A DNA stretch of 64,000 nt from Ashinkailepas kermadecensis (GCA_034440615.1 JAOTOM010003172.1:62001-126000), one strand, 5' to 3'. Shown: positions 47,801 through 58,758, counted from the first letter of the stretch. A program made the numbers and translations. Notes: generated by a model not told the origin, from the letters alone.

Positions 47801-48381
47801 GCTGTGTTATGTCACGTGTTCTAACATATCGCATGTTGTATTATGTCACATGCTGTATTATGTCACATGCTGTATTATGTCACATGCGGTATTATGTCAC
47901 GTGCTGTATTATGTCACAAGCTGTGTTTTGTCACGTGCTGTATTATGTCTCATGCTGTACTATTTCACATGTTGTATTATGTCACATGCTGTATTATGTC
48001 ACATGCTGTATTATGCCGCATGCTGTATTATGTCGCATGCTGCATTACGTCACGTGCTGTATTATGTAAAATGCTGTATTATGTCGCATGCTTTACTATG
48101 GCACGTGCTGTAGATATCACATGGTGTATAATGTCACATGCTTTATTATACCACGTGTTGTATTATATCGCATGCTGCATTATATCACATGATGAATTGT
48201 GTCACGTGCTGTATTATGTTATATGCTGTATTATGTCATATGCTGTATTATGCCACATGCTGTGCTATATCACCTGCTGTATTATGTCACATGCTGTATT
48301 ATGTCAAATGACGTCTTATGTCACGTGCTGTATTGTCACATGCTGTGTTATGTCACCTGCTGTATTATGTCACATGCTGTT
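41821..48381 (+). repeat. 17-bp mega-array (TATTATGTCACATGCTG), about 385 copies
   Basis: A single 6.6-kb array of a 17-base unit with many point variants: CACGTG for CACATG, GCATTACGTCACTTGC, and an irregular joint GTAGATATC. The unit is stop-free in all three plus frames. Since 17 is not a multiple of three, every frame reads the same 17-residue cycle rich in Cys, Met, Tyr, Val and His, and indels do not matter. This accounts for the 942-codon frame and its many overlapping partners. The minus strand is full of stops. I see no flanking start context, domain or splice signal and do not call a protein. Higher-order blocks are described under findings. Confidence 0.97.
44985..45235 (+). repeat. 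Indel-rich sub-block of the 17-bp array
   Basis: Here units lose one to four bases again and again (CACGTGTG for CACGTGCTG, TATCCATG for TATCACATG, GTACATG for GTCACATG, GTCATG for GTCCCATG). The otherwise matching blocks at 45365-45600 and 46660-46890 keep the full form. Confidence 0.8.
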
Positions 48382-48600
48382 GGAACGTCCCGAAGCAATG
48401 TTCGTCCAAATATATTCGTGAAATATAGTTGTAAGTTCGATTGTAAGTTACCGTGAATGTCTTTGTAAGTTGCCAAGTGATAGGTGGATGTTGCATGCAG
48501 CTATGCGAAAGGCGGCAGGGTTCTACGTTTGGTAAGGCTATATTTCCGCTGAAAATATGAACATTTTCCTTCCACCGAGAGGAGGGGAGAGGCACTGTCC

Positions 48601-49315
48601 TTCAAACTAACATGTTCCTATCACTGCGCGTGTCAGGGGGGGGGGGAGGCATTGTACGTTCAGCTAACATGTTCCTAACACTGCGCGTGTGAGGGTGGGG
48701 GGTGGGGCATTGTACGTTCAGCTGACATGTTCCTATCACTGCGTGTGTGAGGGTGGGTGGGTGGGGGGGCATTGTACGTTCAGCTGACATGTTCCTATCA
48801 CTGCGTGTGTGAGGGTGGGTGGGTGGGGGGGGCATTGTACGTTCAGCTGACATGTTCCTATCACTGCGCGTGTGAGGGTGGGTGGGGTGGGGGGCATTAT
48901 ACGTTCAGCTGACATGTTCCTATCACTGCGCGTGTGAGGATGGGTGGGATGGGGGGCATTATACGTTCAGCTGACATGTTCCTATCACTGCGCGTGTGAG
49001 GGTGGGTGGGGTGGGAGGCATTATACGTTCAGCTGACATGTTCCTATCACTGCGCGTGTGAGGGTGGGTGGGATGGGGGCATTATACGTTCAGCTGACAT
49101 GTTCCTATCACTGCGCGTGTGAGGGTGGGTGGGGTGGGGGGCATTATACGTTCAGCTGACATGTTCCTATCACTGCGCGTGTGAGGGTGGGTGGGGTGGG
49201 GGGCATTGTACGTTCAGCTGACATGTTCCTATCACTGCGCGTGTGAGGGTGGGTGGGGTGGGGGGCATTGTACGTTCAGCTGACATGTTCCTATCACCAT
49301 GAGGGGGGGGCATTG
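48601..49315 (+). repeat. 62-bp minisatellite with G-quadruplex-type runs, 12 copies
   Basis: CATGTTCCTATCACTGCGCG recurs at 48611 and then about every 58-63 bases; from 48851 onward spacing is 62 apart from one 61. Each unit ends in runs such as GGGTGGGTGGGGTGGGGGG, four G-runs with one-base loops, a canonical G-quadruplex pattern on the plus strand. The G-run region is the most variable part of the unit. Confidence 0.96.
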
Positions 49316-50023
49316 TCCGTACAACTGATATGTTCTACTGTCTTCAGCTGCTGCAATATTGTATGCGGTAACCATTACCTATAGTTTGTGAAGTTTCTCA
49401 TTTGGCGTGTGCACCAGCTGGCTCCTAAATTAGCCAGGCGTGTTCGATAGCGTACATCACTCCAAGCTTAATTAGACATAAATTTGTACCTGCCTGTTTC
49501 CAAGGCAAGCCTTCACGGATACGACGCTTTGATGAATATACGCACCTCTCATTGATTTATGACATGTCACGAATGTTCAATGTCTAAGTCACTATAATAT
49601 CTTTCCAACTGTTGCATTCGTCATCGCATGTAATGACCAAATAAATAAGCGAGGGTGACTGACTTAGTGACTGAAATTTTCCTACCGAGACCGAATGGGC
49701 TTCACCACGTTATTAGCACGGTGACCATCATCGGGCGGACACAAGGGTGTTATATCACGGTCTTTCTTAACTAACACCATTTCCGTGAATCTTTGCAGAC
49801 GCCATTCATTCGTGGCGGTTAACCACGCGACAGTGAGGCCCCGGGACCTCGTCCGCATTCCCCACCAGCCAGCGCCAACCAGCGCGCATCCATTGCCGAC
49901 AGCATCCATTACCGACAGCATCCGTTGCCGACAGCTCGAACTCGCGTCGTTTGATCGCGGCGCCATCTGTCGCGTCCTCGCCATTTTCGCCGCGTCGCCG
50001 TGACCGGCCCGGTCACGCGGCTC
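49316..50023. other. No recognisable gene
   Basis: Unique sequence, becoming CpG-rich after 49830. No supported frame. Confidence 0.4.
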
Positions 50024-50034
50024 CAAACACGGCT

Positions 50035-52105
50035 GGGGCTGACCGGACACTGAGCGGCGGCACATACTCCTGCGGTACTGTCACGTCTGGGGCTGACTGG
50101 ACACTGAGCGGCAACACATGTCCCTGCGGCACTGTCACGTCTGGGGCTGACTGGACACTAGGCGGCAACACATACCCCTGCGGCACTGTCACGTCTGGGG
50201 CTGACCGGACACTGAGCGGCGGCACATACCCCTGCGGTACTGTCACGTCTGGGGCTGACTAAACTGAGCGGCAACACATGTCCCTGCGGTACTGTCACGT
50301 CTGGGGCTGACTAAACTGAGCGGCAACACATGTCCCTGCGGTACTGTCACGTCTGGGGCTGACTAAACTGAGCGGCAACACATGCCCCTGCGGTACTGTC
50401 ACGTCTGGGGCTGACTGGACACTGGGCGGCGGCACATACCCCTGCGGCACTGTCACGTCTGGGGATGACCGGACACCGAGCGGCGGCACATACCCCTGCG
50501 GTACTGTCACATCGGCGGCTGACTAAACTGAGCGGCGGCACATGCCCCTGCGGTACTGTCACATCGGCGGATGACTGAACTGAGCGGCGGCACATGTCCC
50601 TGCGGCACTGTCACATCGGCGGCTGACCGGACACTGGGCGGCGGCACATGTCCCTGCGGCACTGTCACGTCTGGGGCTGACCGGACACTGGGCGGCGGCA
50701 CATACCCCTGCGGTACTGTCACGTCTGGGGCTGACTAAACTGAGCGGCAACACATGTCCCTGCGGCACTGTCACGTCTGGGGCTGACCGGACACTGAGCG
50801 GCGGCACATGCCCCTGCGGTACTGTCACGTCTGGGGCTGACTAAACTGAGCGGCAACACATGTCCCTGCGGTACTGTCACGTCTGGGGCTGACTAAACTG
50901 AGCGGCAACACATGTCCCTGCGGTACTGTCACGTCTGGGGCTGACTAAACTGAGCGGCAACACATGCCCCTGCGGTACTGTCACGTCTGGGGCTGACTGG
51001 ACACTGGGCGGCGGCACATACCCCTGCGGCACTGTCACGTCTGGGGATGACCGGACACCGAGCGGCGGCACATACCCCTGCGGTACTGTCACATCGGCGG
51101 CTGACTAAACTGAGCGGCGGCACATGCCCCTGCGGTACTGTCACATCGGCGGATGACTGAACTGAGCGGCGGCACATGTCCCTGCGGCACTGTCACATCG
51201 GCGGCTGACCGGACACTGGGCGGCGGCACATGTCCCTGCGGCACTGTCACGTCTGGGGCTGACCGGACACTGGGCGGCGGCACATACCCCTGCGGTACTG
51301 TCACGTCTGGGGCTGACTAAACTGAGCGGCAACACATGTCCCTGCGGCACTGTCACGTCTGGGGCTGACCGGACACTGAGCGGCAACACATGCCCCTGCG
51401 GTACTGTCACGTCTGGGGCTGACTAAACTGAGCGGCAACACATGCCCCTGCGGCACTGTCACGTCTGGGGCTGACTAAACTGAGCGGCAACACATGCCCC
51501 TGCGGCACTGTCACATCGGCGGCTGGCTGGACACTGGGCGGCGGCACATACCCCTGCGGCACTGTCAGGTCTGGGGCTGACTAAACTGAGCGGCAACACA
51601 TGCCCCTGCGGCACTGTCACATCGGCGGCTAGCCGGACACTGGGTAGCGGCACATACCCCTGCGGTACTGTCACGTCTGGGGCTGACTAAACTGAGCGGC
51701 AACATATGTCCCTGCGGTACTGTCACATCTGGGGCTGACCGGACACTAGGCGGCAACACATGCCCCTACGGTACTGTCACGTCTGGGGCTGACCGGACAC
51801 TGACTGGACACCTGTCCCTACGGCACTGTCACGTCTGGGGCTGACCGGACACTAGGCGGCAACACATGCCCCTGCGGTACTGTCACGTCTGGGGCTGACC
51901 GGACACTGACTGGACACGTGTCCCTACGGCACTGTCACGTCTGGGGCTGACCGGACACTAGGCGGCAACACATGCCCCTGCGTACTGTCACGTCTGGGAC
52001 TGGCTGGACACTGACTGGACACGTGTCCCTACGGCACTGTCACGTCTGGGGCTGACCGGACACTGACTGGACACGTGTCCCTACGGCACTGTCACGTGGG
52101 CGACT
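50035..52105 (+). repeat. 52/54-bp minisatellite, about 39 copies
   Basis: The unit contains CTGGGGCTGACCGGACACTG, AGCGGCGGCACAT, CCCTGCGGTACTGTCACGT. The 54-base form has GACCGGACACTGAG; the 52-base form has GACTAAACTGAG. Alternatives swap GGCGGC/GGCAAC and CACGTCTGGGG/CACATCGGCGG. From about 51780 the units change to a GACTGGACACGTGTCC form. Frames on the minus strand are by-products. Confidence 0.95.
50249..51412 (+). repeat. 582-bp block duplication inside the 52/54-bp array
   Basis: Positions 50249-50830 and 50831-51412 carry the same eleven-unit series of variants, offset by 582 bases. The only difference I noticed is GGCGGC versus GGCAAC near 50799/51381. Confidence 0.9.
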
Positions 52106-52211
52106 GCCAGCGACCTCGACACGGGTGTCAGTTCCTCAGGGCTTGAATTGATGACTCCGCCGAATCAATGTCTCCTCAACAGTCATGAACTGGTGAACTG
52201 AACTGAACGTC

Positions 52212-52255
52212 GTAGGTCGCTCGTAGGTCGCTCGTAGGTCGCTCGTAGGTCGCTC
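52212..52255 (+). repeat. 11-bp tandem repeat, four copies
   Basis: GTAGGTCGCTC four times exactly. Confidence 0.95.
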
Positions 52256-52312
52256 GGTAAGGCATTCGACGCCTGAGTGTAAAATCGTGAGTGCAAATCC
52301 CACAGCCGGCAA
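52245..52312 (+). other. Possible tRNA-like SINE head (weak)
   Basis: TCGCTCGGTAAGG (A-box-like) and GTGCAAATCC at 52291-52300 (B-box-like, one mismatch to GTTCAAATCC) have a spacing close to that of a tRNA. The last unit of the adjacent 11-bp repeat overlaps the A box. No tail is visible. Confidence 0.3.
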
Positions 52313-52329
52313 GAATGCTCAGGGCCATC

Positions 52330-52800
52330 CGTGGTCAATCGGCGCGGGAGGCTGGCGACGTTTCGCTGCCTAGTCGAGCGTATCACAAAAACGGAGGTTC
52401 TTGCTTGACGACGATGGACGGTACGGGGCCATTTTTTGTCCACTGACTGCCAGCGGCGACAACCGGGCCGGTCTGGCCAGCCTCCCCACGGAGAAGCGTC
52501 TCGACCCACCGCTGCTCGTCTCCTCAGCTCCCCCGCAACTCGCCGCCGCTCCCCCTCCCATACGCAGACCTCCCCCCTCCCTCCCCGGCACCCCTTGCAC
52601 AAGAATGGCGGTAATTTTGCATGCGCGTCAACACGTGTGCGATTAATTAATGTTTTTTGGCGGCGTCCGCTGTCGACGACGGTGACGCGCGCGACTGTTT
52701 TGGCGCGCCGGAGACCAATACACGCCGGCAAATGACCGATTGTGGCGCACGAGCCTCGCGCGTGCCACAGTCGCCCCTTGTCCCAGGATCTGAATGAGAT
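52330..52800. other. CpG-rich patch
   Basis: GC- and CpG-rich sequence with overlapping frames on both strands and no recognised domain. Confidence 0.35.
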
Positions 52801-54375
52801 GAGAGCGTCGTCAGTGGTATGGTGGGGATTGATTTGGAGAGGGTAGGGTGCCTTTGGCCTGCCCCGTGGTTCTGCCTAGACTGGCGGATCCTTTTGTGTA
52901 CGTGAGGTTCGATGATGGGTCAGATGGTGTTGATAGATAGCAACCAATACCATTGTGATTGATGTTATGCGTATGCCATACAGATTTTTCAGATAAATTG
53001 AAGCACCGTCCTTTAGAGGAGACGAAAGTCAGAGAAGGGGAGATAAGCGACGCTGGATCGAAAGCGACCATGTTTATGTTTACGAAGCGTTAATAAAGCA
53101 AGGTGTTTATACTTCCATTGTCCAGGTATGACAGCCGCCACACTTGGACAAATGGTGTAGCATGCCACACGAATATTTTAACGTCAACTTGAGCGAATAG
53201 CGCGCCCGCGGGCCACCCGAAGTTGAGTCAAATAGTGCATAGCGTACGCCCGCCCCTCAACGCCTTTGTTTTCTGCCAGCTCAAACCCAACTTCCAAAAC
53301 CTGATTCAGGATCATCTTTATTAAGCGAACTTGAATCGCCTTTGCAAAGGTTGTCCGGGTCTTCTTCCCTGAATGCAACTAAACTGAATAGACATCAGAC
53401 TGAAAGCTAGTGTAGTTGAAAAGTCACGCATGTGGATGGTCACTCTGTTACTCGTCTGCCCGCGGAAACATCAAGATGTATGCCATACTCCTTATCACTT
53501 TCACGCTCACACTTTCACACTAGAAATCTAACCAGATCAGGACTAGGTATCATTGCTTGTTTGAGGAAGAGTTACTTTCAAATAGGAAATGAACCTAAGA
53601 GTGGACCCAAAGTGTGATATATAGAACCAAGAAATGACAAAAATTGGGTACTTACAGCATGCAAAGATAAGAGAGATCTAAGGAGATAGCGATCGAAATA
53701 TCATACGTTTGTACGTGCATGCTGTAGGTGCCAGGAATAATTGAATACTGATTCTAATGTTGCTCAAGGAAGTTCTGATCAGTTCAAGATCATTCTGGAT
53801 GAAATTAAGTGGGAAGTGTCATCGTCAGGAGCGATGTAGGTGGAGGGTAGCTGTGGGAATGTGACTCCCCATGGAAAGGCCTTCCGGTCGGGGAGACTCG
53901 AGTCAGGAAAGCTCGAGTGCACTCTCTCCGCCGTTCAGCAAACTTTTCAGCGAAAGCACTCTTTTCAGAGAAAAGGCCCACCCCTCCCCCTCCGTTCAAC
54001 ATTATTTCTTTCCGCCCATGGCCGCCTTACTAGTAAATGTGTCCCTCACTCCATGAACGTTCCTGGATCTGCCCTTGGACATTGTCAGGCTTAGATGGAT
54101 ATCAAATGTGGAAAGTCCTAATTTGTGAACTGCTTCAAGGTCAGGGTATATTCATTCCCAGTAGATAAAGTTCAATGAACGAGGTTAGACAGTCTCCGTG
54201 GCTGATAAGGCAAGCAAAACAATTGTTAGTGTCAAAGAAGCAAGCATTAAAAACGAAAAGACCTTAACTCGGAGGCCAACCTATGGTCATATAGGATAGC
54301 AAGAAAAAAACACAAAAGCAGGAGGGTGTTATGGCATCTAAAACGACCGGGTGAACATAAATTAGCTGGCGACTG
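52801..54375. other. No recognisable gene
   Basis: Short frames only; no motif, repeat or structured RNA recognised. Confidence 0.4.
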
Positions 54376-54378
54376 TTC

Positions 54379-54903
54379 GGTGGGAAATGCTAAAAGGTTG
54401 CTTAGCTTCTACAAATTTGAAGGTAAAAATGCAGTGTGAGGTCACTGGAGGTAGGTGGTAAATATTTGTTGGAAATTATGAAATCGTATAGTCCCTAAGC
54501 AAACAAGTATCATCCCTTTTTACGAAAGAGAACTCAAGTACAAGTGAAGACATTGGAGCTTTTGATATGACAGATTATACGCTGGAAGATCTAATATCAA
54601 CGACAAAAAAAAACTTTAGGAAACCATTTACACAAAATAAAGCTGAATAAATCCGCAGGATCTGACAATATATACGCTAGAGTTTTAGTTGAGTGTGATC
54701 AAGTTGAGTACTTCCTCCAGGTATAATTTTCAGGCGTTTTTTTTTTAGTGTTTTGAGATACCTGAAGGTTGACGTAATGCAATTGTAGTACCGATTTAGA
54801 AAGTACTAGAAACTTTGTGGGAAACTGCAGTTCAGTTATAAGCTTAACCTCACTAGGTTGTAAAGTATTGGCATGTGATATGTTTTGATGTGATGTTTTG
54901 CCA
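54379..54903 (+). pseudogene. LINE relic L2b: N-terminal reverse-transcriptase region
   Basis: Across several frames the plus strand reads SSLFTKENSSTSEDIGAFD (before 54570), NKSAGSDNIYARVLVE (about 54650-54700), IPEG-RNAIVVPI (about 54755-54800) and GNCSSVISLTSLGCKVLA (about 54820-54874). These match, in order, the SSVFT, NKxxGPDxIxxRVLKE, PxxWRxAxVxPIxK and GNYRPxSLTSxxxKxLE stretches that precede motif A in CR1/Jockey reverse transcriptases. At least two frameshifts and several stops intervene. The first 170 bases align with the relic at 24159. It is cut at 54902 by a MITE candidate, beyond which (about 55196-55260) a weak continuation may be visible. Confidence 0.78.
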
Positions 54904-55187
54904 GGGGTGGAAACAGGAATCGACATGGGTGGTACATGCCTGGAGGGACGCCACTGCGAAAGTATCTGAAGGGGCGCTTCTGACTGATATATTTTAAAAG
55001 GGTGCACTCGAGCCTTCCCGGATGGGCACCTTTTCTTCTCAGAGGGGCGCCTCTCGCGATAAAAAAAAATTAGGGGGTGCACTCGAGCCTTCCCATAGGG
55101 ACATCCTTTTCCCGGCCGGATGGGCGTCCAACTTCCATGGGGGGGGGGGGGGCATATACCACTAGGACCCCCTTGTATCCATCCCTG
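54902..55187. mobile_element. hAT-like MITE candidate inserted in the LINE relic
   Basis: The left end begins CAGGGGTGGAAACA and the right end, reverse-complemented, begins CAGGGATGGATACA. Both arms continue to GTGGTAYATGCC, giving imperfect terminal inverted repeats of about 37-39 bases. CAGGG-type ends are usual for hAT elements, which make 8-bp target duplications. The flanks TGTTTTGC and TGTGCTGC agree at six of eight positions. Inside, GGTGCACTCGAGCCTTCCC occurs twice, 75 bases apart, and a run of 14 or so Gs lies near 55139-55152. There is no transposase. Confidence 0.6.
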
Positions 55188-55534
55188 TGTGCTGCCGAAG
55201 CGATTCGCCATGGAACTACAATGCGGTAGACAACTTCTTTACAATTCAGGGTACGACATTGGTTAGGGGGTGCCAGTTTCCTCTCTTCTCGTCGTGTGGT
55301 ATCCTTCCTTTATAGGTTTAACCCCGATTGGTTCATGTGGCTCTGATTAAGCCTCATGAGTTGAAGGCTGCATGACTCCACGAACTCTATTGAACATATT
55401 GCATCCTTTTGAGATGCAACGTGGTCACTTCGCTCATGTACCTGAAGTGAACATTTTCCTGATTTAAATCCGTCTTATTATTTTCCACAGAACATTGTGG
55501 CCTATGGAGATCCCGGATGACCTGTGACATTCAG
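55188..55534. other. No recognisable gene; possible LINE relic tail
   Basis: 55196-55260 may continue the interrupted LINE (GTT-QLL-like residues). The rest is unassigned. Confidence 0.35.
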
Positions 55535-56340
55535 GAGTGGTCTGTAAGTGCCACGCGTGTTCTGTAAATGTCACGCGTGGTCTGTAAGTACCACGCGTGA
55601 TCAGAAAGTGTCACGCGTGGTCTGTAAATGTCACGCGTGGCCCTTATGTGTCACGCGTGGTCTGTTAATGTCCAGCGTGGTCTGTAGATGTAACGCGTGA
55701 TCTGTAAATGTCACGCGTGATCTGTAGGTGTTTCGGATGGTCTAAGGATGTTACGGATGGTCTGTAAATGCCATGGGTGGTCTGTGAATGTTGTGGGTGG
55801 TCTGTGGGTGCCACGTTTGGTGTTTGGATAGCATGTGTATCGTTGGATTTTTACAGGTGGTGTATGAATATCACGGGTGATTTGGGAAGGTCACAGGTGA
55901 TCTGGGAATATCACAGGTGATCTGTGAAAGTCACAGGTGATCTTGGAAAGTATCGGGTGATCTTGGAAAGTATCGGGTGATCTGGGAAGGTCACAGGGGA
56001 TCTGGGAAGGTCTCGGGTGATCTGGGAAGGTCACAGGTGATCTGGGAAGGTCTCGGGTGGTTTGTGAATATCACGGGTGATCTGGGAAGGTCTCAGGTGA
56101 TCTGGAAAGGTCACAGGTGATCTGGGAAGGTCACAGGTGATCTGGCAAGGTCTAAGGTGATCTGGGAAGGTCTCGGGTGGTTTGTGAACGTGACAGGTTT
56201 ATGCATTTGTGTTTGGAAGTGATACAGGAAGTGTTGGGAGGCCTGAGGTGGTCTGGCCAGATCATGGGTGGTCTTCGAATGACAAGGGCGGTCTGGCCTT
56301 GAACCGAAAATGTCACGGGTGGCTGTTCAACAGTCTAAAC
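55535..56340 (+). repeat. 20-bp minisatellite with a variant gradient, about 35-40 copies
   Basis: Early units read TGGTCTGTAAATGTCACGCG and later units TGATCTGGGAAGGTCACAGG, with a gradual change around 55730-55920. The final units after 56180 are degenerate. Confidence 0.92.
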
Positions 56341-56634
56341 AATGCAGCAGCTCGTCTCGTTACGCGCCCTGCTTGCCTGCTGCAAATGGAACCGCTTTAG
56401 AAGGGTTCAGGGAAGACAGCGATGTCACGGATCAGAGACAGCCTGTGATCATCAAGGGAAATGCAAATGTGCTGGCACTGGCTTCACACCGGCTGTAGCC
56501 GACCCAGGAGAGTACAGGGAGGTCCTGACACTAGCCTGACGTCGGCTGCAACCGGCGCCAGGAGGTTGCACGGGCCGGCAAAGGCCGGACCTGAACCACT
56601 ATGACAGTGGCACATACAATCAGGTCCTGACCCA

Positions 56635-57008
56635 GACTCTGCAACAAATGAACTGTGACAAACCCATTGGCTGGGGATGGATAGTGAGTGATCGCTGCGA
56701 CAAACATATATATGAGATGGGGCTGGATATGGAGTGATCACTGCGCCAAACACGTGGATTAATGGTGGATCGGAAGTGATCATTAGGACAGACACATGGG
56801 CTGCGAATGCATAGCGAGTCGGACTCTGCAACAGATGAACTGTGACAAACCCATTGGCTGGGGATGGATAGTGAGTGATCGCTGCGACAAACATATATAT
56901 GAGTTAGGGCTGGATATGGAGTGATCACTGCGCCAAACACGTGGATAATGGGTGGATCGGAAGTGATCACTAGGACAAACACATGGGCTGGGAGTGCATG
57001 GCGAGTAA
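56635..57008 (+). repeat. 187-bp tandem duplication with internal sub-repeats
   Basis: GACTCTGCAACA at 56635 and 56822 starts two nearly identical 187-base copies. Inside each, GGCTGG-GGATGGATAGTGAGTGATC, GGGCTGGATATGGAGTGATCA and GGTGGATCGGAAGTGATCA are three related sub-units of roughly 55-60 bases. Confidence 0.9.
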
Positions 57009-57405
57009 TCAAGTGGTCGCCTGGTAACCTGAGCCGGACTGCGGTCGATGCGGGAGGGAGGTCCGAGGCTAGTTGGTTGTTGGTTTCCTTGACAAAGAGT
57101 GAGAACCACAATGGGAATGACGCATCCCCAGGCAGGCTGAATTAACAAGCACTTGTTTGATAATTACTACAGGTGTCTGACAGTCAGTGAAACACGAACA
57201 CAGCCTGAAAATGGCTGGGGTTTATTTATGGCAGCGGGAAAGTTTCACCCAGGGATATTCCACCCGAGCCTCCCCGGGTTCACTCATGCAATACACATCT
57301 AAAATATTCCGGACAACATAAATAGTCGATGGCTGAAGTCAGAAATATGACATAAAAGTAAAGTTTCATGTGAAGAACCCGTGCTTCTTGCAGGTATAGC
57401 AAGGG
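57009..57405. other. No recognisable gene
   Basis: Unique sequence with no motif. Confidence 0.4.
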
Positions 57406-57410
57406 AGATC

Positions 57411-57780
57411 AGGAAATGGATCACTATTGCGGTCAACAGAGCAGCATCCCAATCATTATAATGGTATCAGGAAATGGATCACTATTGCGGTCAACAGAGC
57501 AGCCCAATCATTATAATGGTATCTGGGAGTGTGATTATTAGTGTGATCACTATTGCGGTCAACAGAGCAGCCCATTATAAGGGATATCAGGAAATGGATC
57601 ACTATTGCGGTCAACAGAGCAGCATCCCAATCATTATAATGGTATCAGGAAATGGATCACTATTGCGGTCAACAGAGCAGCATCCCAATCATTATAATGG
57701 TATCAGGAAATGGATCACTATTGCGGTCAACAGAGCAGCATCCCAATCATTATAATGGTATCTGGGAGTGTGATTATTCT
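57411..57780 (+). repeat. 58-bp minisatellite, about six copies
   Basis: AGGAAATGGATCACTATTGC starts at 57411, 57469, 57588, 57646 and 57704, with CAACAGAGCAGC and ATTATAATGGTATC inside. A shorter variant with TCTGGGAGTGTGATTATT appears at 57521 and again at the end. Confidence 0.93.
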
Positions 57781-58302
57781 ATGGTAGAATGTACCTGCTC
57801 ATTGTTGTACACAAGTTGAAGAATCGGCACCCCACAAAGTAATCCGAGATATCGGTCTCAATTTAGACCTTCAAAGGACTCTAGGGACATTGCTAACACA
57901 GCTCCGAGCATCAATAAATTCCCGGACCACCAAAACGGTGCACGTACTGTCCTTATTGTTTTACTAATGTATAAATTTACAAATAATTTTGTTCTTTTGA
58001 CGATGAAAGAACCAAATTATTTCCTGATACACAATGGCTGATACATTCGTTGTGTCCCCATTCTGTACAGAAAATATACTATCCGTTTCGCTCGATGCCC
58101 GGCGGATAACTTTCTTTCCTTCTTGACTGTACGTGCAGGTCGAATATCTCTGTGCTTGTGGTACGTGTTGTTATTTTGGCTGACGGCCTGTCAGCTGCCT
58201 GCCATATCTGACTCAGCGCGCACAGCAGCCTGCCCCATGCCACATCCGGCCTCCACATCCTGCAGCTTATCACTGGCACGCTGTATTTTGCGGCGGACTG
58301 GC
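57781..58302. other. No recognisable gene
   Basis: Nothing supported. Confidence 0.4.
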
Positions 58303-58530
58303 GGCCACCACCGGCCACCGCCGACCACTACCGGCCACCACCGGCCACCGCCGGCCACCGCCGGGCCACAGCCGGCCACCGCCGGCCATCGCCGGGCCAT
58401 CGCCGGCCACCGCCGGCCACCGCCGACCACCGCCGGCCACCGTCGGCCACCGTCGGCCACCACCGACCACCGCCGGCCACCACTGGCCACCGCCGGCCAC
58501 CGCCGGCCACCACCGGCCACCACCGGTCAT
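58303..58530 (+). repeat. 10-bp minisatellite (CCACCGCCGG)
   Basis: About 23 units with CCACCACCGG, CCATCGCCGG and similar variants. A 10-base period leaves all frames open, which explains the Gly/Trp/Arg-rich minus-strand frames. Confidence 0.94.
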
Positions 58531-58654
58531 GCTGCCGGCACATGTCACGCGGCTGGAGTGTCTGGTGAAGATAGTGCAGGGGTCACCGGACGTGTGCTGG
58601 CAATGCTCGCCACCCAAGTCGCGACGAGAGCTGAGCAAGCGTCCTCTCCACTAC

Positions 58655-58758
58655 GGTGCCATGGTGCCACGATGTACATGACATTAGCGATAGGCCAGGT
58701 CGCCACGGTGCCATGGTGCCACGGTGTACATGACATTAGCGATAGGCCAGGTCGGCCC
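58655..58758 (+). repeat. 52-bp duplication
   Basis: GGTGCCATGGTGCCACGRTG at 58655 and 58707 begins two almost identical copies; each contains an inner GGTGCCA doublet. Confidence 0.93.

Noticed and set aside
41824..48381. CRISPR-like array (short regular repeats)
   Set aside because: The 17-bp units are contiguous with no spacers, and the sequence is eukaryotic in character.
50013..51759. Minus-strand frames reading repeated VPQGYVPP-like peptides
   Set aside because: By-products of the 52/54-bp array; each is short and is ended by the next 52-bp unit.
54699..55211. 170-codon minus-strand frame, rich in Pro and Gly
   Set aside because: It spans the MITE candidate and the antisense of a LINE relic, and its repeats mirror the 75-bp internal duplication.
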